Of a stretch of 8,369 nt of DNA, positions 1 to 5,507 are shown piece by piece. A program made the translations under genes and the position numbers. The first letter of the stretch is position 1; the number at the start of each line of letters is the position of its first letter. This DNA is from Aliivibrio_A kagoshimensis (GTDB taxonomy: Bacteria > Pseudomonadota > Gammaproteobacteria > Enterobacterales > Vibrionaceae), in assembly GCF_050337105.1 (NCBI RefSeq), contig NZ_JAKJSQ010000107.1:1-8369 (forward strand), read 5' to 3'. The notes under the pieces were generated by a model. That model saw only the letters and a program-made list of their open reading frames with translations. It was not told where the DNA came from and ran no database searches.

Positions 1-1
1 A

Positions 2-274
2 TATTGCTCTGGTGTTTATCAGGCCGCATTGACAAGAAGCGGAATTAGGCCATCGATGACAGATGGGTATGACTGCTATCAAAATGCCCTTGCAGAGCGT
101 ATAAATGGCATACTGAAACAGGAGTTTTTGTTGTACAAGTGCCGAGGGCTTGATGAATTAAAATTGCTCGTTGATGAGTCAATACAGATATACAATGAAA
201 TGAGACCGCATTTAAGTTTGGGAATGAAGACACCAAACGAGGTGCACAAAAAGGTCAGAGCGAAAAGCTTCTGA
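2..274 (+). CDS. IS3-family transposase OrfB, C-terminal part (5' end off window)
   Basis: The frame is open from the first bases of the window, so this is the 3' end of a longer gene, about 90 residues. It belongs to the rve/DDE integrase catalytic core that cuts and joins IS ends. The visible part begins just after the place where the second catalytic Asp (HSDRG motif in this family) is expected. It includes the final catalytic Glu in NALAERINGILKQEF (codon 95-97), with a Lys seven residues further on, the usual DDE-K spacing. The ending YNEMRPHLSLGMKTPNEVH is the typical IS3 C-terminus. No frameshift or stop is seen in the visible part, so the copy may be intact, but this cannot be judged without the upstream sequence. 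A TTG or internal ATG start within the window would be artificial. Confidence 0.9.
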   Translation, partial: YCSGVYQAALTRSGIRPSMTDGYDCYQNALAERINGILKQEFLLYKCRGLDELKLLVDESIQIYNEMRPHLSLGMKTPNEVHKKVRAKSF

Positions 275-278
275 CCTT
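251..278 (-). terminator. Hairpin spanning the transposase stop codon, terminator-like on the minus strand
   Basis: AAGGTCAG (251-258) pairs perfectly with CTGACCTT (271-278). Inside it AGC (259-261) pairs with GCT (267-269), leaving a small loop and a single-base bulge, for about 11 bp in all. Read on the minus strand the second arm runs directly into a T tract (CTTTTTG), as in an intrinsic terminator. On the plus strand the tail is CTATTA, a poor U tract. It therefore suits stopping transcription entering the IS from the aspC side. The fold is seen by eye and its strength was not computed. Confidence 0.45.
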
Positions 279-290
279 CTATTAAAAACC

Positions 291-314
291 GTCAACGTAT
301 TTTAGGACGGGACA
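291..314 (+). repeat. Right terminal inverted repeat of the IS3-family element
   Basis: The segment is GTCAACGTATTTTAGGACGG followed by GACA. Its reverse complement starts TGTCCCGTCC, matching the TG...CA ends of IS3-family elements. It follows the transposase stop closely, as expected for a right end. The matching left repeat is not in the window, so the inner limit at 291 is an estimate. Confidence 0.7.
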
Positions 315-343
315 CTAATGTCTTAGCATACAACCTAGCCGCG

Positions 344-1534
344 TTATAAAACTGCAGCGATACCTCGGCATAGCGGTAGCATGTTATCTTTCGTCATTCC
401 TGCCACACTAATGCGACCCGAACCAACAATGTAGATAGAAAATTCATCTTTCAAACGGTTCACTTGTTCTTTGGTTAAACCAGAGAAAGAGAACATACCG
501 TTTTGGCGCTCAATGAAACTAAAGTCTGCTGTTACGCCCTGCTCTTTTAAGGTCGTTACAAACAGAGTACGCATCTCTTGAATACGATCACGCATCTCTT
601 TGACTTCTTGTTCCCACTCTGCACGTAACTTGTCGTCATTGAGTATCTCTGTGACAACTGATGAGCCGTGAGCCGGTGGGTTTGAGTACATAGAGCGTAT
701 GATGGTTTTAATCTGTGAGAATGCCGCTACAGACGTCTCAGGCGTTTCAGAGACAAGTGTAAATGCCCCAACACGCTCATTATATAAACCAAAGTTCTTA
801 GAGAAAGAACTGGCTACAAGTAACTCTTTGCAATGTGTGGCAAAGATACGTAACCCTTGAGCATCCTCTTCAACACCTTTTGCAAACCCTTGGTAAGCAA
901 AGTCAAACAGTGGAAGTAGCTCTTTATCAGCACAGAGTTTTGCAAGTTGTTCCCACTCCTCAGCTGTTGGGTCAATCCCCGTAGGGTTATGGCAGCACCC
1001 GTGTAAAAGAATGACATCACCAGGTTGTGCTTGCTTAAGGTCGGCCATCATTGATGATAGGTCTTTGTTTTTTGTCTCAGCATCGTAGTAGCTGTATTGT
1101 GAAGTTTGTATGCCAGCAGCGGTAAATACACCTACATGGTTTGCCCAGGTAGGGTTACTGATCCAGATCTTGCTATCAGACAGTTGGCGTTTGATAAACT
1201 CACCAGCAACTCGAAGGGCACCTGTGCCACCTGGAGCTTGAGCGGTTTGCGCTCTTTTACTAGAGATAATGTCAGCATCGTTACCAAAAAGGAGTTTCTG
1301 TACTGCAAGTCCGTATTCAGCAGTACCTTGAATTGTTAGGTAAGATTTGGTTTTTTCATTTGACAGCAAAAGAGCTTCTGCTTTTTTTACTGTAGCGAGA
1401 ATAGGGGTTTCGCCAGCTTCATTTTTGTAGATTCCAACGCCTAAATTGATTTTTTCACTGCGAGTATCATTTTTAAACTCTTCAGTTAAACCAAGAATTG
1501 GGTCAGCAGGAGCTAGAGCGATTTTTTCAAACAT
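344..1534 (-). CDS. aspC: Aspartate aminotransferase (aromatic/dicarboxylic class I)
   Basis: This cytoplasmic PLP enzyme interconverts aspartate + 2-oxoglutarate and oxaloacetate + glutamate, and can also act on aromatic amino acids. From the chosen ATG it has 396 residues, the length of E. coli AspC, and the active-site residues fall at the same numbers. These are Trp130, Asn183 (in CHNPTG), Asp211 and Tyr214 (in LFDFAYQGF), the Schiff-base Lys246 (in SFSKNFG), Arg254 (NERVG), Arg280 (IIRSMYSNPPAHG, binds the distal carboxylate) and Arg374 (GSGRISVAG, binds the alpha-carboxylate). An in-frame ATG three codons upstream (1543) is possible. The inner one is preferred because it begins MFEK, as E. 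coli AspC begins MFEN, and has GGA about 8 nt upstream. The gene lies downstream of asnS on the same strand but beyond a strong terminator, so it probably has its own promoter. The 3' end is 29 bp from an IS end. Function is well supported. Confidence 0.96.
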   Translation of the reverse strand: MFEKIALAPADPILGLTEEFKNDTRSEKINLGVGIYKNEAGETPILATVKKAEALLLSNEKTKSYLTIQGTAEYGLAVQKLLFGNDADIISSKRAQTAQAPGGTGALRVAGEFIKRQLSDSKIWISNPTWANHVGVFTAAGIQTSQYSYYDAETKNKDLSSMMADLKQAQPGDVILLHGCCHNPTGIDPTAEEWEQLAKLCADKELLPLFDFAYQGFAKGVEEDAQGLRIFATHCKELLVASSFSKNFGLYNERVGAFTLVSETPETSVAAFSQIKTIIRSMYSNPPAHGSSVVTEILNDDKLRAEWEQEVKEMRDRIQEMRTLFVTTLKEQGVTADFSFIERQNGMFSFSGLTKEQVNRLKDEFSIYIVGSGRISVAGMTKDNMLPLCRGIAAVL

Positions 1535-1539
1535 AGTCG

Positions 1540-1575
1540 TCATCCGTGGTGATCTAATAAAAAAGGTGTTTTCAT
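1540..1575 (-). other. Possible 11-codon leader ORF overlapping the upstream aspC ATG
   Basis: An ATG at 1575 opens MKTPFLLDHHG and stops at a TGA whose bases overlap the outer aspC ATG (ATGA), 5 nt before the preferred inner ATG at 1534. AAGG lies about 10 nt upstream of it. If the promoter proposed at 1580-1609 is right, transcription would begin close to this ATG and the ORF would be nearly leaderless. That weakens the case. A frame this short can arise by chance. Confidence 0.2.
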
Positions 1576-1579
1576 TTTA

Positions 1580-1609
1580 TTTATACCTTTTAAATCGACG
1601 GGTGTACAA
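1580..1609 (-). promoter_or_regulatory. Candidate sigma-70 promoter for aspC
   Basis: On the minus strand TTGTAC (1609-1604) is followed after 18 bp by TATAAA (1585-1580), close to the -35 and -10 consensus. An A-rich tract (nine As on the minus strand near 1635-1643) lies upstream and could act as an UP element. Transcription would begin near 1573, about 40 nt before the aspC start. The 211-bp stretch between asnS and aspC otherwise holds only the asnS terminator and the short leader ORF. Confidence 0.5.
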
Positions 1610-1714
1610 GGAAAAATGCGACTCAGAGCAAGAATTTTTTTTTAAAAGTGTGAGCAGATAGAAATAGCAGTATGAATAGAAAGAGGCAGTTGGAAAAGAT
1701 ATGCAGTTTAGATG

Positions 1715-1738
1715 AAAAAAACCCCGACTAATCGGGGT
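1715..1738 (-). terminator. Rho-independent terminator of asnS
   Basis: On the minus strand the perfect stem CCCCGA / TCGGGG (plus positions 1732-1737 and 1722-1727) has a 4-nt loop and runs into at least seven Ts. It lies 17 bp after the asnS stop codon. This is a textbook intrinsic terminator and separates asnS from aspC. Confidence 0.92.
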
Positions 1739-1754
1739 GTAAAGTAAGACTTTT

Positions 1755-3155
1755 TTAGAAATTTGCTGAGCGAGGTGCGCGAGGGAATGGAATGACATCA
1801 CGGATGTTTTGCATGCCAGTCACATAAGAGACTAAACGTTCAAACCCTAGACCGAAACCAGCGTGAGGAACCGTGCCGTAACGACGCAAATCGCGATACC
1901 AGCTCATGTGTTCAGGCTCAATACCCATCTCAATCATACGCTTATCAAGCAACTCTAGACGCTCTTCACGCTGAGAACCACCAATGATTTCGCCAATGCC
2001 AGGGGCAAGAACATCCATAGCGGCTACTGTCTTACCATCGTCATTCATACGCATGTAGAACGCTTTGATGTCTTTTGGATAGTTTTTCACCACGACAGGT
2101 GCTTTGAAGTGCTCTTCAGCCAGGTAGCGTTCGTGCTCAGAAGACATGTCAATGCCCCACTCAACATCAAACTCAAACTTGCGGCCAGACTCTTGTAGGA
2201 TCGTAATTGCATCCGTGTAGTCTACTTGAGCAAAATCAGAAGTAACAAACTGCTCTAGACGAGTAATTGCTTCTTTGTTGATGCGTTGAGCGAAAAACTC
2301 AAGGTCATCACGGCGCTCTTCAAGTACAGCAGCAAAGACATATTTCAACATGTCTTCTGCCAGTTTCGCTGCATCATCAAGATCGGCAAACGCAACTTCG
2401 GGTTCAACCATCCAAAACTCAGCCAAGTGACGACTGGTATTTGAGTTCTCAGCTCGGAAAGTTGGGCCGAAAGTGTAGACTTTACTTAGTGCACACGCGT
2501 AGGTTTCCGCATTTAACTGACCTGACACGGTTAAAAAAGTCTCTTTACCAAAGAAGTCTTTGTCGTAATCAACAGTGCCTTCATCGGTCATCGGCGTGTT
2601 CACCATATCCAATGTGGATACGCGGAACATCTCACCAGCACCTTCCGCATCTGAAGCCGTGATCAATGGAGCAGACATCCAAAAGTAACCCTGCTCATGA
2701 TAGAAGCGATGAATCGCTTGTGAGAGGCAGTTACGGACACGAGCAACAGCCCCAATAACGTTAGTACGTGGGCGCAGGTGAGCGACTTCTCGTAAATACT
2801 CAATAGAGTGTCGTGTTTTAGCCATTGGGTACGACTCAGCATCTTCAACCCAACCGACTACTTTTACTGCAGTCGCTGCAAGTTCAAAATCTTGCCCTTT
2901 TGCTGGGGATTCAACGATGGTGCCTGTGACTTCAACAGAACAACCAGTCGTCAGTTTTAACACTTCGTCTTGATAATTATTTAGCTCATTAGGGACCACG
3001 GCCTGAATCGGGTCGAAACAAGAGCCGTCATAAATGGCAAGAAAAGAGATTCCAGCTTTGGAATCACGACGTGAGCGTATCCAACCACGGACAGTGACTT
3101 CACTGTCTACGGTCAACTTTCCGCTAAGTACGTCTGTTACAGGCGCGTAAGTCAT
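1755..3155 (-). CDS. asnS: Asparagine--tRNA ligase
   Basis: This class IIb aminoacyl-tRNA synthetase charges tRNA(Asn) with asparagine using ATP; it is cytoplasmic and normally essential. The protein has 466 residues, the same as E. coli AsnS, and is closely similar throughout. An N-terminal OB-fold anticodon-binding domain covers about residues 17-105 (VTVRGWIRSRRDSKAGISF). The catalytic core has motif 1 around 157-175, motif 2 around 230-250 (PTFRAENSNTSRHLAEFW, with the invariant Arg) and motif 3 at 433-441 (GFGLGFERL, with the ATP-binding Arg). The C-terminus FPRAPRSANF is typical of AsnS and separates it from AspS and LysS. GGAGAAG lies about 8 nt before the ATG and supports the start. 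The gene is 88 bp downstream of the MCP gene on the same strand, with no convincing terminator between them, and ends in a strong terminator. Confidence 0.97.
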   Translation of the reverse strand: MTYAPVTDVLSGKLTVDSEVTVRGWIRSRRDSKAGISFLAIYDGSCFDPIQAVVPNELNNYQDEVLKLTTGCSVEVTGTIVESPAKGQDFELAATAVKVVGWVEDAESYPMAKTRHSIEYLREVAHLRPRTNVIGAVARVRNCLSQAIHRFYHEQGYFWMSAPLITASDAEGAGEMFRVSTLDMVNTPMTDEGTVDYDKDFFGKETFLTVSGQLNAETYACALSKVYTFGPTFRAENSNTSRHLAEFWMVEPEVAFADLDDAAKLAEDMLKYVFAAVLEERRDDLEFFAQRINKEAITRLEQFVTSDFAQVDYTDAITILQESGRKFEFDVEWGIDMSSEHERYLAEEHFKAPVVVKNYPKDIKAFYMRMNDDGKTVAAMDVLAPGIGEIIGGSQREERLELLDKRMIEMGIEPEHMSWYRDLRRYGTVPHAGFGLGFERLVSYVTGMQNIRDVIPFPRAPRSANF

Positions 3156-3176
3156 CTAATTTACTTCTCCATTAAG

Positions 3177-3196
3177 GTACATTTTCGTCAATGTAC
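3177..3196. promoter_or_regulatory. Operator-like dyad upstream of asnS
   Basis: GTACAT (3177-3182) and ATGTAC (3191-3196) form a perfect 6-bp inverted repeat with an 8-nt spacer, 21 to 41 bp upstream of the asnS ATG. It could bind a dimeric regulator or form a small hairpin in the 5' leader. No clear -35/-10 pair for asnS was found in the 88-bp gap, and the dyad matches no regulator consensus I can name with confidence. Confidence 0.25.
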
Positions 3197-3243
3197 ATAA
3201 AAATTGGTTTTCAGGTGACATATTACCTGTCTCATTTCAAGCT

Positions 3244-4863
3244 TCAACCCTTGTTAGCATCAGAAAGGGTAAATTGATTAAGTAATTGTTCTAATTGCTC
3301 AGAGAGTTGTTCAAGATTTAGACTAATCGCCTGACTTTTCGCTGCATGAGACGATGTTGAGTCGGTATGGTCGGTGATGGTCTTTACTCGAGTTCTAATA
3401 TCATTACTCAGGCTGGATTGTTCTTTTGATTGCTGGTTAATAGAGTTGGCATGCTGGTTGACTTCTTGTACTTGCTGCCCAATATCACTAAGTGATGTGG
3501 CTAAGCGTTTAACCATCTCTGAACGTTGGTAAGCCGCTGTACATGTTTTCTCAACCGAATCGAGTGATTTACCACTGTCGATACGAAACTGCTCAATGAT
3601 AGTTTGAATGTCTTGGGTTGCATCACGAGTGCGTGTCGCTAACAGACGAACCTCATCTGCTACGACCGCAAAACCGCGTCCTTGTTCACCAGCTCGTGCC
3701 GCTTCAATCGCCGCATTTAAAGCCAGTAGGTTCGTCTGTTCAGAAATAGATTGGATAACATCTAAAATAGAAGAAACTTGTTGGCTTTGTTGATTCAGCT
3801 GATTAATTTGATCTTTGACTTCTTCAATATCCCCAACCAGATTATTAATGTCGCTACTGGTTGATTGAGCAAGCGTGGTGCCTTGGATTGCGGCACTCGA
3901 CATCTGTTCACTCAACTCAAGGGCATCGTTTGTACGCTCTTCCACCTGAAATAGCTGTTGTTGCATTGAACCTATGTGCGTTAATACCTCTGACGTTTCT
4001 ATACGCTGGTTATTTACGGAAGAGTGGGTGTTTAGCGAGACCTCAGTTAATTCTGTCGAGGCAATAACAAGTGAGTGGGAGGTACTTTGCACTTGTTGTA
4101 GACTGGAAGAAAAGTTATCCAATAGCTGGTCAAAGCTACGGCTCAATTCACCAATCTCGTCATGCCTATCACTATTAACTCGTAAACTCAGATCTTTATT
4201 ATCACTTGTTTTTTTCATCGATGCTGAGATGGTCTTGAGAGGTTTTATGACTATTTTTCGGATAATAAATACGGTAAAGACAAATCCAATAAAGGCGATA
4301 GAGGCCATGATTAAACCTGCTATAACGGTTTTATTATTAACAGACTCATTCATTTTGGTGGCGTTGTACTCTAACCGAACCACACCGAGAATATCCCCCT
4401 CATTAACCATATGGCAGTTTAAACAATTGGTACCACGATAATCTTTGCTCGCACGCATGGGCAGAGCGACGACAATGCCTTTTCCCCAGTCCGCAATGAT
4501 CGGTTCGATAACCGTCTCACCATTTAATGCGCGTTGGTCAATCTCATCTTGTACTTTTTGCTCGGCAAACCCAGGGCCAAATAAGTTTGATATTTTATCA
4601 GAACGAATCACACGTGCCTCTTCAATCCCTGATTGTTCAAGAACTTTACTGCGTAGAGTTTCACGTTGAGAGATGGTACCAGTCAACATCATCATATTTA
4701 AACTATCAAAGTAATTACTGGCTTTATCGTGCAGCTGTTCAGACACGATCTCATCGAGTAACTGCTTCTGTTGTGAGTGTTGGTAGAAAAGCGAGATAGT
4801 TAATACTAAAGAGAAAACGGTAATTAGAGTCAGTAACAGTTTGTGGGTAATGGACAACTGCAT
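3244..4863 (-). CDS. Methyl-accepting chemotaxis protein with periplasmic CxxCH heme-c motif
   Basis: This 539-residue inner-membrane chemoreceptor would signal through CheW/CheA to the flagellar motor. The order is: membrane segment 1 at about 8-28, a periplasmic sensor domain at about 29-178, membrane segment 2 at about 179-204, HAMP at about 202-254, then a long coiled-coil signalling domain. The hairpin tip at 374-412 is near-canonical (EQTNLLALNAAIEAARAGEQ, then GRGFAVVADEVRLLA). There is no C-terminal NWETF-type CheR tether. The sensor domain has Cys147-Leu-Asn-Cys150-His151, a classical covalent heme-c site facing the periplasm, where cytochrome c maturation occurs. It resembles the c-heme sensor domains (DUF3365/Tll0287-like) found in other receptors, by memory. 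The ligand is unknown; oxygen, nitric oxide or redox state are inferences. AAAGG seven nt before the ATG supports the start. The gene is divergent from queD and upstream of asnS. Confidence 0.93.
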   Translation of the reverse strand: MQLSITHKLLLTLITVFSLVLTISLFYQHSQQKQLLDEIVSEQLHDKASNYFDSLNMMMLTGTISQRETLRSKVLEQSGIEEARVIRSDKISNLFGPGFAEQKVQDEIDQRALNGETVIEPIIADWGKGIVVALPMRASKDYRGTNCLNCHMVNEGDILGVVRLEYNATKMNESVNNKTVIAGLIMASIAFIGFVFTVFIIRKIVIKPLKTISASMKKTSDNKDLSLRVNSDRHDEIGELSRSFDQLLDNFSSSLQQVQSTSHSLVIASTELTEVSLNTHSSVNNQRIETSEVLTHIGSMQQQLFQVEERTNDALELSEQMSSAAIQGTTLAQSTSSDINNLVGDIEEVKDQINQLNQQSQQVSSILDVIQSISEQTNLLALNAAIEAARAGEQGRGFAVVADEVRLLATRTRDATQDIQTIIEQFRIDSGKSLDSVEKTCTAAYQRSEMVKRLATSLSDIGQQVQEVNQHANSINQQSKEQSSLSNDIRTRVKTITDHTDSTSSHAAKSQAISLNLEQLSEQLEQLLNQFTLSDANKG

Positions 4864-5004
4864 CGTAAAGCCTTTGTAAAAATATGGTTATTAACAACAA
4901 TGTTAACAAATGGTTGGAGTAAGGTAATAAATAGTGATGACAAATGTGATCGTTATCTGCTGGTGATGGAACATATTTTTAAAACGAAAATAGTTGGGAA
5001 TGAC

Positions 5005-5033
5005 TTGAGACGTCAACCAATTTTGCGTAGCAT
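5005..5033 (+). promoter_or_regulatory. Candidate sigma-70 promoter for queD
   Basis: TTGAGA (5005-5010) is followed after exactly 17 bp by TAGCAT (5028-5033), a fair -35/-10 pair. It would start transcription near 5040, about 35 nt before the chosen queD ATG. The rest of the 211-bp divergent region holds AT-rich DNA with TGTTAAC/TGTTAAT repeats near the MCP start. No riboswitch-like fold was recognised. Confidence 0.45.
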
Positions 5034-5074
5034 CTGCCACCACTATTATTGTTTCCATGATCAAGAGAAATTCC

Positions 5075-5434
5075 ATGTCTACTGAGTTGTATAAAGAGTT
5101 TATGTTTGAAGCCGCGCATCTGTTGCCGCATGTGCCTGAGGGGCATAAGTGTGGACGCCTTCATGGTCACTCTTTTCTCGTTCGTCTTTATGTTGCAGGA
5201 GATGTCGATCCACACACCGGTTGGATCATTGATTTTTCGGAAATAAAAGCGGCTTTTAAGCCTATTTATGACCGCTTAGACCATTACTATCTGAATGACA
5301 TTGAAGGGTTAGAGAATCCGACCAGTGAAGTATTAGCGGAGTGGATATGGCAGCAGTTAAAGCCAAGCCTACCACAACTTAGCAAAGTGATGATTAAAGA
5401 GACTTGCACGGCGGGCTGTATTTATACAGGCTAA
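5075..5434 (+). CDS. queD: 6-carboxy-5,6,7,8-tetrahydropterin synthase
   Basis: This cytoplasmic enzyme turns 7,8-dihydroneopterin triphosphate into 6-carboxytetrahydropterin, the second step from GTP towards preQ0, preQ1 and queuosine in tRNA. From the chosen ATG it has 119 residues, against about 120 for E. coli QueD, and is closely similar. The three zinc-binding histidines are His15, His30 and His32 (FEAAH, RLHGHSF). The catalytic residues are Cys26 (HKCGR), Asp69-His70 (RLDHYYLND) and Glu109 (KETCTAGC). The CxxxHGH-type spacing and the KETCTAGC ending mark it as QueD, not a mammalian-type PTPS. A longer frame opens at 5057, adding MIKRNS. The inner ATG is preferred because AAGAGA lies just upstream of it, the longer start has no ribosome binding site, and MSTELYKEF aligns with the E. 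coli N-terminus. No other queuosine gene is adjacent. Confidence 0.95.
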   Translation: MSTELYKEFMFEAAHLLPHVPEGHKCGRLHGHSFLVRLYVAGDVDPHTGWIIDFSEIKAAFKPIYDRLDHYYLNDIEGLENPTSEVLAEWIWQQLKPSLPQLSKVMIKETCTAGCIYTG

Positions 5435-5462
5435 GTTCTGATTGCGACTCACAAATGATGAC

Positions 5463-5492
5463 AAAAAAGGCGACTGATTAGCCGCCTTTTTT
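5463..5492. terminator. Bidirectional intrinsic terminator between queD and sdaA
   Basis: AAAAAAGGCG (5463-5472) and CGCCTTTTTT (5483-5492) form a perfect 10-bp inverted repeat around a 10-nt loop. The GC part of the stem is flanked by As on one side and Ts on the other, so it works as a terminator in either direction. It lies 28 bp after the queD stop and 15 bp after the sdaA stop, where two convergent genes would share one terminator. Confidence 0.92.
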
Positions 5493-5507
5493 ATCTAAAG
5501 GAGCAGA

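Larger units (their letters stand above)
1..314 (+). mobile_element. Right end of an IS3-family insertion sequence (left part outside window)
   Basis: The segment holds the C-terminal end of an IS3-type DDE transposase followed, 16 bp after its stop codon, by a sequence that reads TGTCCCGTCCTAAAATACG from the outside inward. It begins with the TG dinucleotide typical of IS3-family ends. Only the right end is present, so the left inverted repeat, orfA and the start of orfB must lie before the window. The junction with chromosomal DNA is placed after position 314. Flanking CTA at 315-317 could be one copy of a 3-bp target duplication, but the other copy cannot be seen. The element lies just past the end of aspC and interrupts no gene in this window. 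The IS3 family call is firm; the subgroup is not determined. Confidence 0.85.

Noticed and set aside
1577..1801. 74-codon minus-strand frame across the asnS 3' end and terminator
   Set aside because: It overlaps asnS out of frame, runs through a strong terminator, is rich in low-complexity Phe/Tyr/Leu codons from T-rich DNA, and has no homolog I recognise.
3974..4441. 155-codon open frame on the plus strand opposite the MCP gene
   Set aside because: It lies wholly antisense to a well-supported gene, shows no recognisable domain and lacks a ribosome binding site. Its composition is explained by the MCP codons on the other strand.
4953..4960. GCAGATAA on the minus strand, resembling a sigma-28 (FliA) -10 element for the MCP
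   Set aside because: It matches 7 of 8 bases of GCCGATAA, but the expected TAAAGTTT element at 11-12 bp upstream matches only about half its positions, so it is not listed as a promoter.
4942..4963. CRP-like half-site AAATGTGATC in the MCP/queD intergenic region
   Set aside because: One half is perfect but the other is poor (14 of 22 overall by my count), much weaker than the site upstream of sdaC.
5057..5074. Upstream ATG for queD, adding MIKRNS
   Set aside because: No ribosome binding site precedes it, and the inner ATG has AAGAGA upstream and matches the E. coli QueD N-terminus.
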